Counted from the stretch's first letter, positions 16,407 through 25,790 are shown. The stretch: 64,000 nucleotides of DNA from Panacagrimonas sp041603235 (GCA_041603235.1 JBFIES010000008.1:130750-194749), one strand, 5' to 3'. Made by a program: numbers and translations. The notes: generated by a model from the sequence alone, not told the origin.

Positions 16407-17720
16407 ATGGCATTGGATTCGAGAAGGACATTCCCTGCGGGCCTGATCCTGTTATGCCTTTGCTCAGCCACATTTGCGGAATCGCCATCAGCTGAGGCTA
16501 CCCCTCATGCACAGATGGAGCAGCCGCCGGAAGGCGCGCAAGAATCATCCACCGAAGCACAGGATGCGCAGAACCCCTCAGAAGACGCGATCGACGAATC
16601 CGAGGAGCTGACCGAAGCAGAGCTCGTGTACGGACCAGCAGATGAACTCGAAGAGCATCCCTGTCTGGACCTGCACCCGGATGACGTACGCCTGATTGAC
16701 GCTACTCGCCGGCGACTACATGAGACTCTGTGCAGTGCATCACTATGGTTTGACGGCCTGTTCGGCGAGCATCGGAATGTGGAGGCAGCGCGCGGCGCGC
16801 ACGGGCGCGTAGAGACGTCCTACACCTATTCCGATTTTTACGGCAACAAAGAGCGCGTGCGCATGGACGTGCGTGTTGATCTGCCAAATCTCGAGCAGCG
16901 GTTCTCTGCATTTCTGGGACGTGACAACGAAGACGATTTTGTCCGCGATCGGCAGGAAGGCTTTGCACTGCGCTCGCAGTTTCCCAGTATCGATGATCGT
17001 GACGAATGGCTTGGCGGCTTGGGCTATGCCCTGCCCGCCAGCGACCGCTTCTCCACGGATTTCCGTGTCGGCGTCCGGAATCTGCGGAACCCTCGCTTGT
17101 TCGTGCGAAGCCGAGTCCGCTACAACGCCTATGCGGACAAGCGAAATCTCATCCATATCCGCATGACCCCGTTCTGGAACACGCGTGACCGCTTTGGCAT
17201 CACCCCCGGCATAGATTTCAGTCGCGTATTGTCTCCGACCCGGCTTCTGCGATTCAGTAATCTGGGCACCGCTTCGCAGGAGTCACGTGGATTTGACTGG
17301 CGCAGCGCCCTGATCCACTACCAGGGCTTGAGGAAAGGACGCGGCATTGCGGTGGAAGCTTTCATCCGCGGATTTACCGAAGCACCCGTCTCGATTCGAG
17401 AATATGGAAGCCGTGCGGTCTACCGCCATCCGCTGTTCTCTGACCGCCTGTTTGCGGAGCTGGTCGCCGGATACACCTGGCCACAGGAACTTCCAGAGGA
17501 AGATCGTCGCGGTTCAGCCCTGCTTGCCTTTGGCATCGAGATGCCGTTTGGCAAGACCGGCCGCCGCGCGGAAGACACCCCAGTGGCCAAGGTCGATGCA
17601 CAACTGGAAGCCGACGAGGAAACGCAGGATCATGAACCGCCGGAAACCTCAGATTCTGTAAAGACCGACGATGCCCCGGTTGACGCTGCCGAAGTCGAAG
17701 CTGACGAGTCTGAGCCATAG
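16407..17720 (+). CDS. putative outer-membrane beta-barrel protein, unknown
   Basis: I do not recognise a named family. The 437-residue product has a clear signal peptide (LILLCLCSATFAES, cut near residue 24). Then come an acidic low-complexity segment (about 25-80), a short conserved-looking part with two cysteines (HPCLDLHPDD and HETLCSASLWFDGLFGE) and about 250 residues of alternating aromatic/polar strands rich in Arg and Tyr, such as NRYAD-type turns and AELVAGYTW. The last strand ends in phenylalanine (IEMPFG), and an acidic C-terminal tail of about 55 residues follows. This suggests an outer-membrane barrel with a periplasmic tail. It converges on the patatin gene with an 18-base gap. 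Confidence 0.6.
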   Translation: MALDSRRTFPAGLILLCLCSATFAESPSAEATPHAQMEQPPEGAQESSTEAQDAQNPSEDAIDESEELTEAELVYGPADELEEHPCLDLHPDDVRLIDATRRRLHETLCSASLWFDGLFGEHRNVEAARGAHGRVETSYTYSDFYGNKERVRMDVRVDLPNLEQRFSAFLGRDNEDDFVRDRQEGFALRSQFPSIDDRDEWLGGLGYALPASDRFSTDFRVGVRNLRNPRLFVRSRVRYNAYADKRNLIHIRMTPFWNTRDRFGITPGIDFSRVLSPTRLLRFSNLGTASQESRGFDWRSALIHYQGLRKGRGIAVEAFIRGFTEAPVSIREYGSRAVYRHPLFSDRLFAELVAGYTWPQELPEEDRRGSALLAFGIEMPFGKTGRRAEDTPVAKVDAQLEADEETQDHEPPETSDSVKTDDAPVDAAEVEADESEP

Positions 17721-17738
17721 GCGCCGAGTACGTCTGGA

Positions 17739-19175
17739 TCAGCTACCGGGAATCCACGGCACCGACTCCAGCGCCTGCTTCAGAAACGGCAGCATGGTTT
17801 CGGCCTGGTCCCAACCCCATTTGAAAGCCCGGTCAAAATCTCGTGCGGGCGGCAACAGATTGATCGGTGACAAGGTCGGCTCGAACCGCATCAGCCAGTC
17901 AAAATAGGGACGCTGCGCAGGCATTTGCAATTGAACAGCCTGTGTAACGGGCCACAGCCACAGATGACGCGGCTCGAATTGAGGGTGGAAACAATCCAGG
18001 GCCAGGTAGAAGGCATTGCGAGTACCTATTCGCCCCGCCTGAACACCCTCCCAGGCAATCCTGGCAGGGACATTGGCCGAGACACCGCCATCTACGAACA
18101 GCGCCACGTTATGCAACTCGCGCAATCGGGCCAGAACTGCATCCGACGCCTCATCTCGGCGGATAGGCTCGTATTGAAGAACGGCCGGAATCGCGGCTGA
18201 CAATCCAACCGCGTCCACCACCCGCATCGCGGAGGTAGTGGCGTCGCGCCCCAGAACCAGTGGCTTGACTACATTTGGATTGACGAAGGTCGCCAACATC
18301 AACATGCGTTCAGCGAGCAATTTTGAAAATCGCTTGCCTCCCGCACCTACCCTTGTGAATTCACGAAGGCCTTCAGGCAGATGGTCGTACACACGGGTCC
18401 GCACGCCGGAAATAACAGCCTCGTACGGAATCTCAAGATCCGAGAGTCGTAAGGCTGACCCATCCGGATGCTGCATGGCCTGATGAAGTCCCTTCAGGTG
18501 CAAGCGCAGCAATCCAGGCAAGGTATAGCTCGACCCCACCATCGGTCGCGAGAAGATGCTGCGCATATTCAGGCTTTTCGCCCAATCCATCAGGGCCTGA
18601 ATATCGAGCTCACGCGAGCGGGCCAGGAATGCACCAATCAGGGCGCCAATCGACGAGCCGACCAGATAGTCCGAACTCATGCCTTCTGCTCGCAGCCGGG
18701 CAGCTGCGCCAATGTAGACATACCCCGCGCCGCCGCCGCCGCCGCAAACGCTGACTAGGGAGCGTCGGCCCACTTCTGCATCGAGTTCGGCCTCTGAGAG
18801 CTCAGCCCGATGCGAGGCCAGCAGTTTCGGCCGCGCTGAGTCCAGTGCCGCTCTGAGCGGTTCCAGAACAGAGGCACTCTTCTCCAGACGAAGCTTCAGA
18901 CCTTCTTCTCGATACAAAGGGCCATACAGTGCGCGAATCGTGAGCTCTCGAAACGGCTCGACAATACCCTGATCCAGAGTGAGATCGGCGCGGGACACAC
19001 CGCGCAGGGCCGCCCCCGGAGAGAAGACGTGCAGTCGTGCAAAGCCCAGGATGTAGCGCAGCCGATAATAGTCACGATCCGAAATCACGTCTGGGTAGGC
19101 AATGTGCGCGCGCACCAATGCCATCTCCATGCGCTGAAGTTTCAGAAGTGACTTGTGCAGCGGATTTGATTCCAA
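17739..19175 (-). CDS. patatin-like phospholipase family protein
   Basis: A 478-residue serine hydrolase with the Ser-Asp dyad of patatins. It shows the glycine-rich oxyanion loop GGGGGAG (about 145-151), the nucleophile elbow GSSIG (catalytic Ser at about 175) and FVDGGVSANVP, with the catalytic Asp of the DG(G/A) motif. There is an N-terminal extension of about 140 residues, predicted helical, ahead of the patatin core. There is no signal peptide, so it is probably cytoplasmic or membrane-associated. It would release fatty acids from phospholipids or neutral lipids. It is divergent from the GFA gene. Confidence 0.88.
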   Translation of the reverse strand: MESNPLHKSLLKLQRMEMALVRAHIAYPDVISDRDYYRLRYILGFARLHVFSPGAALRGVSRADLTLDQGIVEPFRELTIRALYGPLYREEGLKLRLEKSASVLEPLRAALDSARPKLLASHRAELSEAELDAEVGRRSLVSVCGGGGGAGYVYIGAAARLRAEGMSSDYLVGSSIGALIGAFLARSRELDIQALMDWAKSLNMRSIFSRPMVGSSYTLPGLLRLHLKGLHQAMQHPDGSALRLSDLEIPYEAVISGVRTRVYDHLPEGLREFTRVGAGGKRFSKLLAERMLMLATFVNPNVVKPLVLGRDATTSAMRVVDAVGLSAAIPAVLQYEPIRRDEASDAVLARLRELHNVALFVDGGVSANVPARIAWEGVQAGRIGTRNAFYLALDCFHPQFEPRHLWLWPVTQAVQLQMPAQRPYFDWLMRFEPTLSPINLLPPARDFDRAFKWGWDQAETMLPFLKQALESVPWIPGS

Positions 19176-19296
19176 GATTCTCTACTCCTGAGCCGTAGCC
19201 ACGGTTTCAGCATGGCGCTGAAGCCCACGGATTTGCCTGTGCAGCCCCTGTTCGCCCATTCTCCACTGACCAACCCCGTAAAGAGAGGAGAATCCA

Positions 19297-19707
19297 ATGA
19301 AGGCAGAAGGTGGATGTTACTGCGGCTCTGTTCGTTATGAGATTGACGCCGAGCCCGTCATGAACGTGCAGTGTCACTGTCGCGAATGTGTTCATATCTC
19401 CGGTGGCAGCCCTAATGTCATTGTTGGCATTCCCGAGGACGGCTTCAAATATGTAAAGGGCTCGCCAAAACAGTTCAGAAGGCCGGACCTCGAAACACCT
19501 GTCACGCGGGAATTCTGCGCCGAATGCGGAACGCCCATCTTGAGCAAGGCACCCGCCTTCGCAGGCGTCAACTTCGTCAAGCTGGGCAGTCTGGATAATC
19601 CCTCCGCTTTCGGTGATCCGCAGGCCGCCATCTTCACAGTCGACAAGCAGTCATTCCATACCATTCGGGAAGGCATGCCTTCGTTCGAACGCCTTCCGGA
19701 TATGTAG
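19297..19707 (+). CDS. GFA (glutathione-dependent formaldehyde-activating/CENP-V) family protein
   Basis: A 136-residue zinc-binding protein. The cysteine pattern is conserved: GGCYCGSVRYEI, CHCRECVHISG and FCAECGTPI, which hold the two zinc ions of the fold. Some relatives bind glutathione and act on formaldehyde, but most are uncharacterised, so the activity should not be assumed. AGAGAGGAG precedes the ATG. slyX follows after two bases and probably shares the transcript. Confidence 0.9.
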   Translation: MKAEGGCYCGSVRYEIDAEPVMNVQCHCRECVHISGGSPNVIVGIPEDGFKYVKGSPKQFRRPDLETPVTREFCAECGTPILSKAPAFAGVNFVKLGSLDNPSAFGDPQAAIFTVDKQSFHTIREGMPSFERLPDM

Positions 19708-19709
19708 GA

Positions 19710-19922
19710 ATGACAGAAGAAGAACGCCTGATTGACCTTGAATCCCGGATCGCCTACCAGGACGATACCTTGCGCGTACTCAGTGATGCAGTGGCCCGTC
19801 AGCAGAAGCAGATTGATCAACTCCAGATCTTCTGCCGACAACTCTTGGAAAGAATAAAGGCGCAACCTGACAATCAAGGTGAGACGTACTCGCCAGCAGA
19901 AGAGCTGCCACCGCATTACTGA
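19710..19922 (+). CDS. slyX: SlyX family protein
   Basis: A 70-residue, entirely helical, probable coiled-coil protein: EERLIDLESRIAYQDDTLRV, then LSDAVARQQKQIDQLQ, ending in PPHY, as in SlyX of gammaproteobacteria. Function is unknown in all species despite wide conservation. It starts two bases after the GFA stop, and a pseudouridine synthase gene begins seven bases after it. Confidence 0.92.
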   Translation: MTEEERLIDLESRIAYQDDTLRVLSDAVARQQKQIDQLQIFCRQLLERIKAQPDNQGETYSPAEELPPHY

Positions 19923-19929
19923 GGAACCG

Positions 19930-20823
19930 ATGGAGGAAACAGCGTCACCGAAGTTCGATGGCCTGAGCGCCAGTGCCATTACCCTGCCTGCGGGCAAATG
20001 GCCAAGCCTGATCGACTTTCTGGAAGCCAGGTTTCCGGCTGTCACGCGACTTCAATGGGAGTCTCGCTTCGCCCGGAATCTGGTGACACTCGATGATGGC
20101 TCAGACGTGCAACCGGGCGACCCTTATCGCGAGGGTCTGCGACTTCGCTATTACCGCGAAGTTGCCAATGAAGCAGAAATCCCCTTCGAGGCGAAGATTC
20201 TTCACCAGGATGAGCACCTTCTGATTGCTGACAAGCCGCATTTCCTGCCGGTCATTCCCAGCGGACGTTATGTTCGCCACACCTTGTTGACCCGCCTCAG
20301 GCAGCACACCGGGATGGAGCAACTCGTGCCTCTGCACCGGATCGATCGGGATACCGCTGGACTGGTCGCGTTTTCGGTCAACCCTGATACGCGATCACGG
20401 TATCAGCAGTTGTTTCCACTGCGCCAGATTTTCAAGTTCTATGAAGCGCTCGCGCCACATTGTGAGGCGCTCACACGTGATGTAGTCCACCGATCACGGC
20501 TGGTCCGCGGCGAGCCGTTCTTTCGTATGAAAGAGGCGCCGGGAACGCCCAATAGCGAAACGCATATCCAAATTCTGGAGCGCCTTGGCGATATCGATCG
20601 CTACGGTCTTCAGCCGGTGACCGGCCGGACGCATCAACTTAGAGTGCACATGAGCGCCCTGGGAACGCCTATCCTTAACGACCGGCTTTATCCCCAAATG
20701 CAGAATTTTGGAGCCGACAATGACTATTCAAGGCCTCTGAAACTACTGGCGAGAACCCTGAGGTTCCGCGACCCCATTAACGGAAAAGAACGCCGTTTCG
20801 ACAGTGAACGAGAGTTGATTTGA
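19930..20823 (+). CDS. RluA-family RNA pseudouridine synthase
   Basis: A 297-residue pseudouridine synthase. The catalytic motif LHRIDRDTAGLVAF (HRxDxxTSG type, catalytic Asp) is intact, and the C-terminal part has QPVTGRTHQLRVHMSALGTPILND. An S4-like N-terminal segment (WPSLIDFLEARFP) is present but degenerate. This resembles the RluA/YqcB side of the family; the target RNA cannot be assigned. The ATG at 19930 follows GAGGAACCG. The stop overlaps the TTG start of the next gene. Confidence 0.88.
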   Translation: MEETASPKFDGLSASAITLPAGKWPSLIDFLEARFPAVTRLQWESRFARNLVTLDDGSDVQPGDPYREGLRLRYYREVANEAEIPFEAKILHQDEHLLIADKPHFLPVIPSGRYVRHTLLTRLRQHTGMEQLVPLHRIDRDTAGLVAFSVNPDTRSRYQQLFPLRQIFKFYEALAPHCEALTRDVVHRSRLVRGEPFFRMKEAPGTPNSETHIQILERLGDIDRYGLQPVTGRTHQLRVHMSALGTPILNDRLYPQMQNFGADNDYSRPLKLLARTLRFRDPINGKERRFDSERELI

Positions 20824-21494
20824 ATACAAAGAACCTGAATCCGTCCTTGGCTCCCACGCCTTGCATCGACTTCGAGCACCCTGCAGTCGCCGCGTTTACT
20901 GACGCACATCTTGCAGATGGCAGTACCCAGCGCGAGCAGGCGGTCAAGCTGTATTACGCCGTGCGCGACCTGATTCGCTACGACCCCTATGGCATCAGTA
21001 TCAGCGCGGAAGGCCTGAGCGCCAGCCGGGTTCTACAAGACAGCTCCGGTTGGTGCGTAAACAAGGCCGTACTGCTTGCCGCAGTGTGTCGGCGTGTCGG
21101 CATTCCTGCGCGACTGGGCTATGCGGATGTTCGCAATCATCTTTCAACCGAACGCCTGCGCCAATCCATGGGCTCCGACATCTTTCGCTATCACGGTTAT
21201 ACCGCGCTATTTCTGGACGGCAAGTGGGTCAAGGCGACCCCGGCATTCAACCTGTCACTGTGCGAACGCTTTGACCTGCATCCTTTGGAATTCGATGGCA
21301 CGCGGGACTCGATCTATCATCCTTTCGATTTGCACGGCAATCAGCACATGGAATATCTGAAATTTCATGGCGAGTACGACGATGTGCCGCTGAAAGACAT
21401 ACAGCAGGCCTTCGAAACCTATTACCCGTCGGTCAACGTACTTGAGGGCGCAAGTTTTGAGGCCGATGTGGCCGAAGAAACTCGGAGCCAGTAG
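20820..21494 (+). CDS. transglutaminase-like (papain-fold) domain protein
   Basis: A 224-residue cytoplasmic protein with a transglutaminase-core fold: the cysteine in SSGWCVNKAVLLAAVCRRVGIPARLG, the histidine in YHGYTALFLDGKWV and the following acidic/polar position in KATPAFN give a plausible Cys-His-Asn/Asp triad. It is probably a hydrolase or amidase; the substrate is unknown. The start is TTG (20820-20822), overlapping the pseudouridine synthase stop, with GAGAG seven bases upstream; no in-frame ATG exists near the N-terminus. It is probably translated by coupling. Confidence 0.83.
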   Translation: MNTKNLNPSLAPTPCIDFEHPAVAAFTDAHLADGSTQREQAVKLYYAVRDLIRYDPYGISISAEGLSASRVLQDSSGWCVNKAVLLAAVCRRVGIPARLGYADVRNHLSTERLRQSMGSDIFRYHGYTALFLDGKWVKATPAFNLSLCERFDLHPLEFDGTRDSIYHPFDLHGNQHMEYLKFHGEYDDVPLKDIQQAFETYYPSVNVLEGASFEADVAEETRSQ

Positions 21495-21533
21495 CCCAAC
21501 CTGGCCCCGTTCTTCAGTTGGAGTTACCAAGCC

Positions 21534-22442
21534 TCAGGCGGCTTGCCCAGGTGCCGTATAGATGGTGGGATGAATCGCAGCACCGTGCTGAATGGCAAGG
21601 TCGCGTTGACGCAGTTCAGGCTCGATCAGCTTCCAGACTTTGGCATTGTTGTAGAACGGCGTACCCGGATAAAGATGGTGAATCAGATGCACGTGGTGGT
21701 TCTGCAACAAGGGGGCCATCAACCATTCCATGCCCAGACGCACGGTGGTGGCCTTGGTGAAATTTTCTTCCTGCGTCGTGTCATGTGGCACGTGCGGCAG
21801 CCAGAAAAAGCTGAAGCCCAGCGATAGAAAAATGAGTCGCGACGGGATGAACCACAACATCAGCACTTCCAGGCCGTAGCCCATCCACGTCAGGATGGCC
21901 GCAGCTGAAAGCGTGAAGGCCGCCATCAGCATGGAACTCTTCATGTACTTGGCCGAAACCTTGTCGCCCTGGCGCAGGGCATGCACCAGATAAAGGGCAT
22001 CAATGGCCATCCAGCGGAATGGCAGTGTCCACCAGGCACCGTGCAGGATGTAATCCGGGTCCTTTTTGCCGCTGGTGAAACGGTGATGAAGGATGTGCCC
22101 CCAGCGGAACATGCGCAGGTCCACATACGGCGTGATCATGAAAACCGCCGTCTGACCGAGAAAATCGTTCAGCCGTGCGCTGGATGACAGACTGCGATGC
22201 AGGGAGTCGTGAATGATGGTGAACGTGAGGTATCCAATGGTGCTGTTGATGATCATGCCAGCCCAAAGCGGGATCGCGCCCATTACGGCAGCGGTCATGG
22301 AAGACAGATAAATAGTAACGGTCGCCAGCCACACCATGATGGACGGCATCCCGATCAGGGGGGTACTGGTCAGTTCCTTGAGCCTTGCTTTGCGCTCTGG
22401 ATCGAGGCTGTTTTCAATTGCCTTGGGTGCGAATGTTGTCAT
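21534..22442 (-). CDS. membrane fatty acid desaturase/hydroxylase family protein
   Basis: A di-iron membrane enzyme of 302 residues. Three histidine clusters are visible: HDSLHRS, GHILHHR and HVHLIHHLYPGTPFYN. Four or so transmembrane helices lie around them (TIYLSSMTAAVMGAIPLWAG; ILTWMGYGLEVLMLWFIPSR). The pattern suits acyl-lipid desaturases or beta-carotene-hydroxylase-like proteins; the regiochemistry is not predictable. The ATG at 22442 has GGAG seven bases upstream; the frame extends upstream without similarity. It is convergent with the transglutaminase-like gene and divergent from tRNA-Arg. Confidence 0.87.
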   Translation of the reverse strand: MTTFAPKAIENSLDPERKARLKELTSTPLIGMPSIMVWLATVTIYLSSMTAAVMGAIPLWAGMIINSTIGYLTFTIIHDSLHRSLSSSARLNDFLGQTAVFMITPYVDLRMFRWGHILHHRFTSGKKDPDYILHGAWWTLPFRWMAIDALYLVHALRQGDKVSAKYMKSSMLMAAFTLSAAAILTWMGYGLEVLMLWFIPSRLIFLSLGFSFFWLPHVPHDTTQEENFTKATTVRLGMEWLMAPLLQNHHVHLIHHLYPGTPFYNNAKVWKLIEPELRQRDLAIQHGAAIHPTIYTAPGQAA

Positions 22443-22636
22443 GGTGGTCTCCGGGCCAATCTGTTTTGATAACCATACTATGCACGGCTGTAATTCCAAG
22501 AATGCCAGCCTATAGTTAGGCAGTGTTGGAGGCGCAGATCCTGCTGACAAGCACGGTTCCCGGCCCTCATCCAGCGCGTTTCGCCTGGAATTCGCCGTCC
22601 GGCCTCGCCTGCTTCTCGGGAATTGCACCGGAACAC

Positions 22637-22665
22637 CTGCGACGAACTGGCGGATCGCCTAGAAT
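22637..22665 (+). promoter_or_regulatory. candidate promoter of tRNA-Arg
   Basis: CTGCGA (22637-22642), 17 bases, then TAGAAT (22660-22665). A GC-rich stretch follows, as in the discriminator of stable RNA promoters, and the tRNA begins 16 bases after the -10. The -35 is weak. Pattern-based inference. Confidence 0.45.
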
Positions 22666-22681
22666 TGCGCCCTCCTGCGAT

Positions 22682-22758
22682 GCGCCCGTAGCTCAGCTGG
22701 ATAGAGCATCGGCCTTCTAAGCCGAGGGTCACAGGTTCGAATCCTGTCGGGCGCGCCA
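22682..22758 (+). tRNA. tRNA-Arg (anticodon TCT)
   Basis: A 77-base cloverleaf. The acceptor stem GCGCCCG pairs fully with CGGGCGC, followed by discriminator G and an encoded CCA. The D arm contains AGCTCAGCTGGATAGAGC. The anticodon stem TCGGC/GCCGA encloses the loop CTTCTAA, which gives anticodon TCT and decodes AGA/AGG. The T arm is ACAGG-TTCGAAT-CCTGT. All stems are fully paired, so the tRNA should be functional. It is isolated, with no neighbouring tRNA. Confidence 0.98.
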
Positions 22759-22858
22759 TAGTCCTGGCAACGCAGTGAGTACCGGTACGACCCGAACCCA
22801 CTCAAAGTGATACGAACCTGTGCACAGGTGGGGTCGCTAACGCTCCCCGCCCCGGAGC

Positions 22859-22898
22859 ACGACGTGATCCGTGGTCGAATCCGGTCGGCTCACGTCGT
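22859..22898. repeat. 9-bp inverted repeat enclosing a T-arm-like sequence
   Basis: ACGACGTGA (22859-22867) and TCACGTCGT (22890-22898) form a perfect stem around a 22-base loop. The loop holds GGTCGAATCCGGTCGG (22873-22888), which resembles the T-arm end of the tRNA 140 bases upstream. It lies in the 245-base gene-free gap between the tRNA and the MalT-like gene. No U-run follows, so it is not a normal terminator. Confidence 0.4.
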
Positions 22899-23003
22899 TC
22901 GGGCGTGCAGGATATTGCCGCAGGGGGCGAAGCCATTCGCAGGTCAATCAATCTACCCGATGCCTTGCCTCACAGAGCAGACTTATCTGAGGTTCAGCCG
23001 CCT

Positions 23004-25790
23004 TCAGATCAATTGCATTTCCCTGGCGCGAGCTGCGGCAGCGGTGCGATTACCCACACCCAGCTTTTCGTATACGTTGTGCATGTGCCACTTCACTGTC
23101 GCCTCGGTGATGAACAGGAGTTTGGCCAGCTTTTTGTTGGACAGGCCGGTCTCGGCCATCTTCAGGAGTTCCAGTTCCCTGAATGTCAGAATTTCGGACT
23201 CCTTGGTTTCCACACTCGGCGTTTCTGCCAGCGGCACTTCAATTCTCTGAACCTTGGCTTTGTCATCTCCGTTGAGAATACCCAGCAACCACTGCTCGAA
23301 GCTCAGTCGTCCGCTCTTGACTGCGCTTAACTCGCGGCCGCGTCGTTGCTGAAGTGCTGTCAGGACGGGAATCAGACCTCGTCCCGCCGAAATGACAGGA
23401 TAGGCACAGAAGTCATCGGCGGCGGCGGCAAGTGCCTTGTCGAGTTCTCGCACCGCTTCTGCTTCCTTGCCCAATTGCCATAGGGCGATGGACTTGACGG
23501 AGCGAAGCGTCAGCATCAATGCCGAATCAGCGTCACTACCCATAACGTATTGCAGTCGTGAAAGCGCTGTCAGCGACTTTTCCAGGTCACCTCCGGCAAG
23601 CAGCATCCGAGCTTCCAGGAATTTCATGATGTTGCGCTGCCCACGCGCCCATCCGGAGTTCCTGACCTCAGGGTTCTCACTCTCGAACAATTTCAGCCGG
23701 CGAATAGTCTCTGATGCGTCTGCCGCCCGGTCTGCAATGATATGCAGCGTCGCTTCCTCTATGAGCAAACCTGCGTACAGTCGTGAATAGTTGGACCTCA
23801 TGGCAATCTCGCGCCCCTTCTCCAGGCGCTCCAATGCCTTTGCCATGTTGCCCTTCCATGCACATATTCGCGCGTCGCTACGAATGACATACAACAAGGG
23901 CTCGACGGGACCAAACAGTACGGAAAAGGTCCGCCCGACCTCCATCAATCGTTCTGCCTGATCAAACTCGCAGCGCTGTGTGGCGATCTCGGCATTGATC
24001 AGGGCCGCCATGAATATGTTGAAACTCTTGATCTTGCCATCCTTGCGGGCCAAGGAATCTGCCCTGGCACCGTGCTCGGCGGCGCTGCGGATGCGGCCAA
24101 GTTCTATGTCAGCCATGGAATGGAGAAATTCTGACCAGACCATCGGATAAACAGAATTCTTCTTCTGTCCGTTGCGATAGGCCGACACCGAGTGTTCGAT
24201 GGCAGCTTCAAATTCACGCATCACGAGTCGCGCATAACTCACGCAGTTGAATGCAGATGCAATCATTGGCGACTCTTCCTCGGGCATGTTTTGGCTGAGA
24301 TTCCACGCCAGATCAATACTGTCATCGAAGTGATCCATCGTCGTATCGGCGATGGCCTGAATCAGTTCGCCAAAGTAGATCAATGCCTGTCGCCGATCGG
24401 CGTCAATATCCCAGGTTTGATCGTTCTCGTCTCTGAGTTTCACCAACAGGGTCTCAGTGAGCTCCTTGGCGTAATCGGAGTTTCGGGAGAATGCGCAGGA
24501 CCAGGCCCGGCTCAGACCAATTTCCGGCCGACGCCAGTGGTAGCGCTCCGGCAGCCTGCGAGTCCATTCAATCAGTGTGTGGTGATCTCCCTCGATCTGA
24601 GACACGGTCAAGGCACGATCACCAATCAAATCGGCAGCTTGTATGAACTTACCCGCATCCAGTGAATACTGAATTGCCTCGGTAATCTGTCCCTCTTTCT
24701 CACACCAGGCCGCCGCTTTTTCGCAGATTTTCTGATAGCTGTCCGGCTCAGATTCCAGCAATAGTTTCTGTAGAAAGTCGGAAAAAAGATGGTGATAGCG
24801 AAACCATTTTCCGGTGCGATCCAGCGGAATCAGGAACAGTTTCAGTTTGTCGATCAGCGCCAGCATTTCACCGCACTTGGGGTGGTCGGAAACTGCCTGA
24901 CACAGATCAGGACACATACGCCTCAAGGGGGCTGTGCAGAGCAGAAACTTGCGAACGCTCTCTGGCTGGCTCTTCAAGACGCTTTCAGCCAGATAACTGG
25001 TCAAGTCCCGGTCACGGCCTGAGAACTGCCGTATCAGTTCGCTCTCTTCTCCCTTGTGACGACGCAAAGCAAGAGCCGCCAACTGCAGACCCGCAGCCCA
25101 ACCTTCCGTAGTTTCATGAAGGGATGCCAGGTCGGTCCCGTCTAGTTCCACTGAATGCGACTGACGCAGAAAGGCAGCCGTTTCTCGAGAGTCAAAATTG
25201 AGATCTTCCTGATCAACCTCGCGCAGGCTGCCCAGTACGCGCAGGCGGCCAAGCGCCAGTGGCAGGCGAGTCCGGCTGGCGATCACGAGCACCATGGCGT
25301 CCGGCAGGTGAGCGATCAGCCGGTTCATGAACTGAGTGACCGCTTCGTCGTCAATATGCTGGAAATCATCCAGAAAAAAGGCCACTGGCCTGCTGATCTT
25401 CGAGATTCTCGAAAGAAGAATGTCGAACGCGGCATCCAGATCTCTGGAAAGTAGATCGTTCTGCAGGCCGAGATCAGCTTCTGACAGGGTGGCGTCAGTC
25501 TCTATCAGGGCCGAGATGAAGTACGACAGATAGGCCTGTGGATTATTGTCTTCCGGATCCAGACTGATCCACGCTGTCGCTGTCCCCTGGTTCTCGAACT
25601 GCCGGTAGAGCTGGGACATCAGCGTCGATTTTCCCGAACCCGCCGCGGCGACGATGCTGAATACGGACGTCTTTCTCCCCGAAGACGCGAGTCGCACAAG
25701 GTTGTCTCGCTGAACTGCCTGGCTGTCCCAGGTTGGCGGATATAGCTTTGTCGAGACGAAGCTGTCCTGAAACAGCTCAATGGATGTCAT
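23004..25790 (-). CDS. MalT/AcoK-type large LuxR-family transcriptional activator
   Basis: A 928-residue signal-transduction ATPase regulator. The N-terminal STKLYPP is followed by an NTPase domain with Walker A AAAGSGKST (48-56) and a Walker B-like VAFFLDDFQHID. Next come a winged-helix/arm region (FRYHHLFSDFLQKLL) and a long TPR-like helical region (about 400-820). The last 65 residues are a LuxR helix-turn-helix: LTFRELELLKMAETGLSNKK, then LAKLLFITEATVKWHMHNVY. Proteins of this type need ATP and a small inducer to activate catabolic genes. A 19-bp motif 121 bases upstream recurs before the DUF1329 gene, which suggests autoregulation and a local target. The inducer is unknown. Confidence 0.9.
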   Translation of the reverse strand: MTSIELFQDSFVSTKLYPPTWDSQAVQRDNLVRLASSGRKTSVFSIVAAAGSGKSTLMSQLYRQFENQGTATAWISLDPEDNNPQAYLSYFISALIETDATLSEADLGLQNDLLSRDLDAAFDILLSRISKISRPVAFFLDDFQHIDDEAVTQFMNRLIAHLPDAMVLVIASRTRLPLALGRLRVLGSLREVDQEDLNFDSRETAAFLRQSHSVELDGTDLASLHETTEGWAAGLQLAALALRRHKGEESELIRQFSGRDRDLTSYLAESVLKSQPESVRKFLLCTAPLRRMCPDLCQAVSDHPKCGEMLALIDKLKLFLIPLDRTGKWFRYHHLFSDFLQKLLLESEPDSYQKICEKAAAWCEKEGQITEAIQYSLDAGKFIQAADLIGDRALTVSQIEGDHHTLIEWTRRLPERYHWRRPEIGLSRAWSCAFSRNSDYAKELTETLLVKLRDENDQTWDIDADRRQALIYFGELIQAIADTTMDHFDDSIDLAWNLSQNMPEEESPMIASAFNCVSYARLVMREFEAAIEHSVSAYRNGQKKNSVYPMVWSEFLHSMADIELGRIRSAAEHGARADSLARKDGKIKSFNIFMAALINAEIATQRCEFDQAERLMEVGRTFSVLFGPVEPLLYVIRSDARICAWKGNMAKALERLEKGREIAMRSNYSRLYAGLLIEEATLHIIADRAADASETIRRLKLFESENPEVRNSGWARGQRNIMKFLEARMLLAGGDLEKSLTALSRLQYVMGSDADSALMLTLRSVKSIALWQLGKEAEAVRELDKALAAAADDFCAYPVISAGRGLIPVLTALQQRRGRELSAVKSGRLSFEQWLLGILNGDDKAKVQRIEVPLAETPSVETKESEILTFRELELLKMAETGLSNKKLAKLLFITEATVKWHMHNVYEKLGVGNRTAAAARAREMQLI

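Noticed and set aside
22478..22801. Minus-strand open frame of 107 codons containing the phrase RPTGFEPVTLGLEGRCSIQLSYGR
   Set aside because: It is the antisense of tRNA-Arg; this peptide is a well-known artefact of translating tRNA genes.
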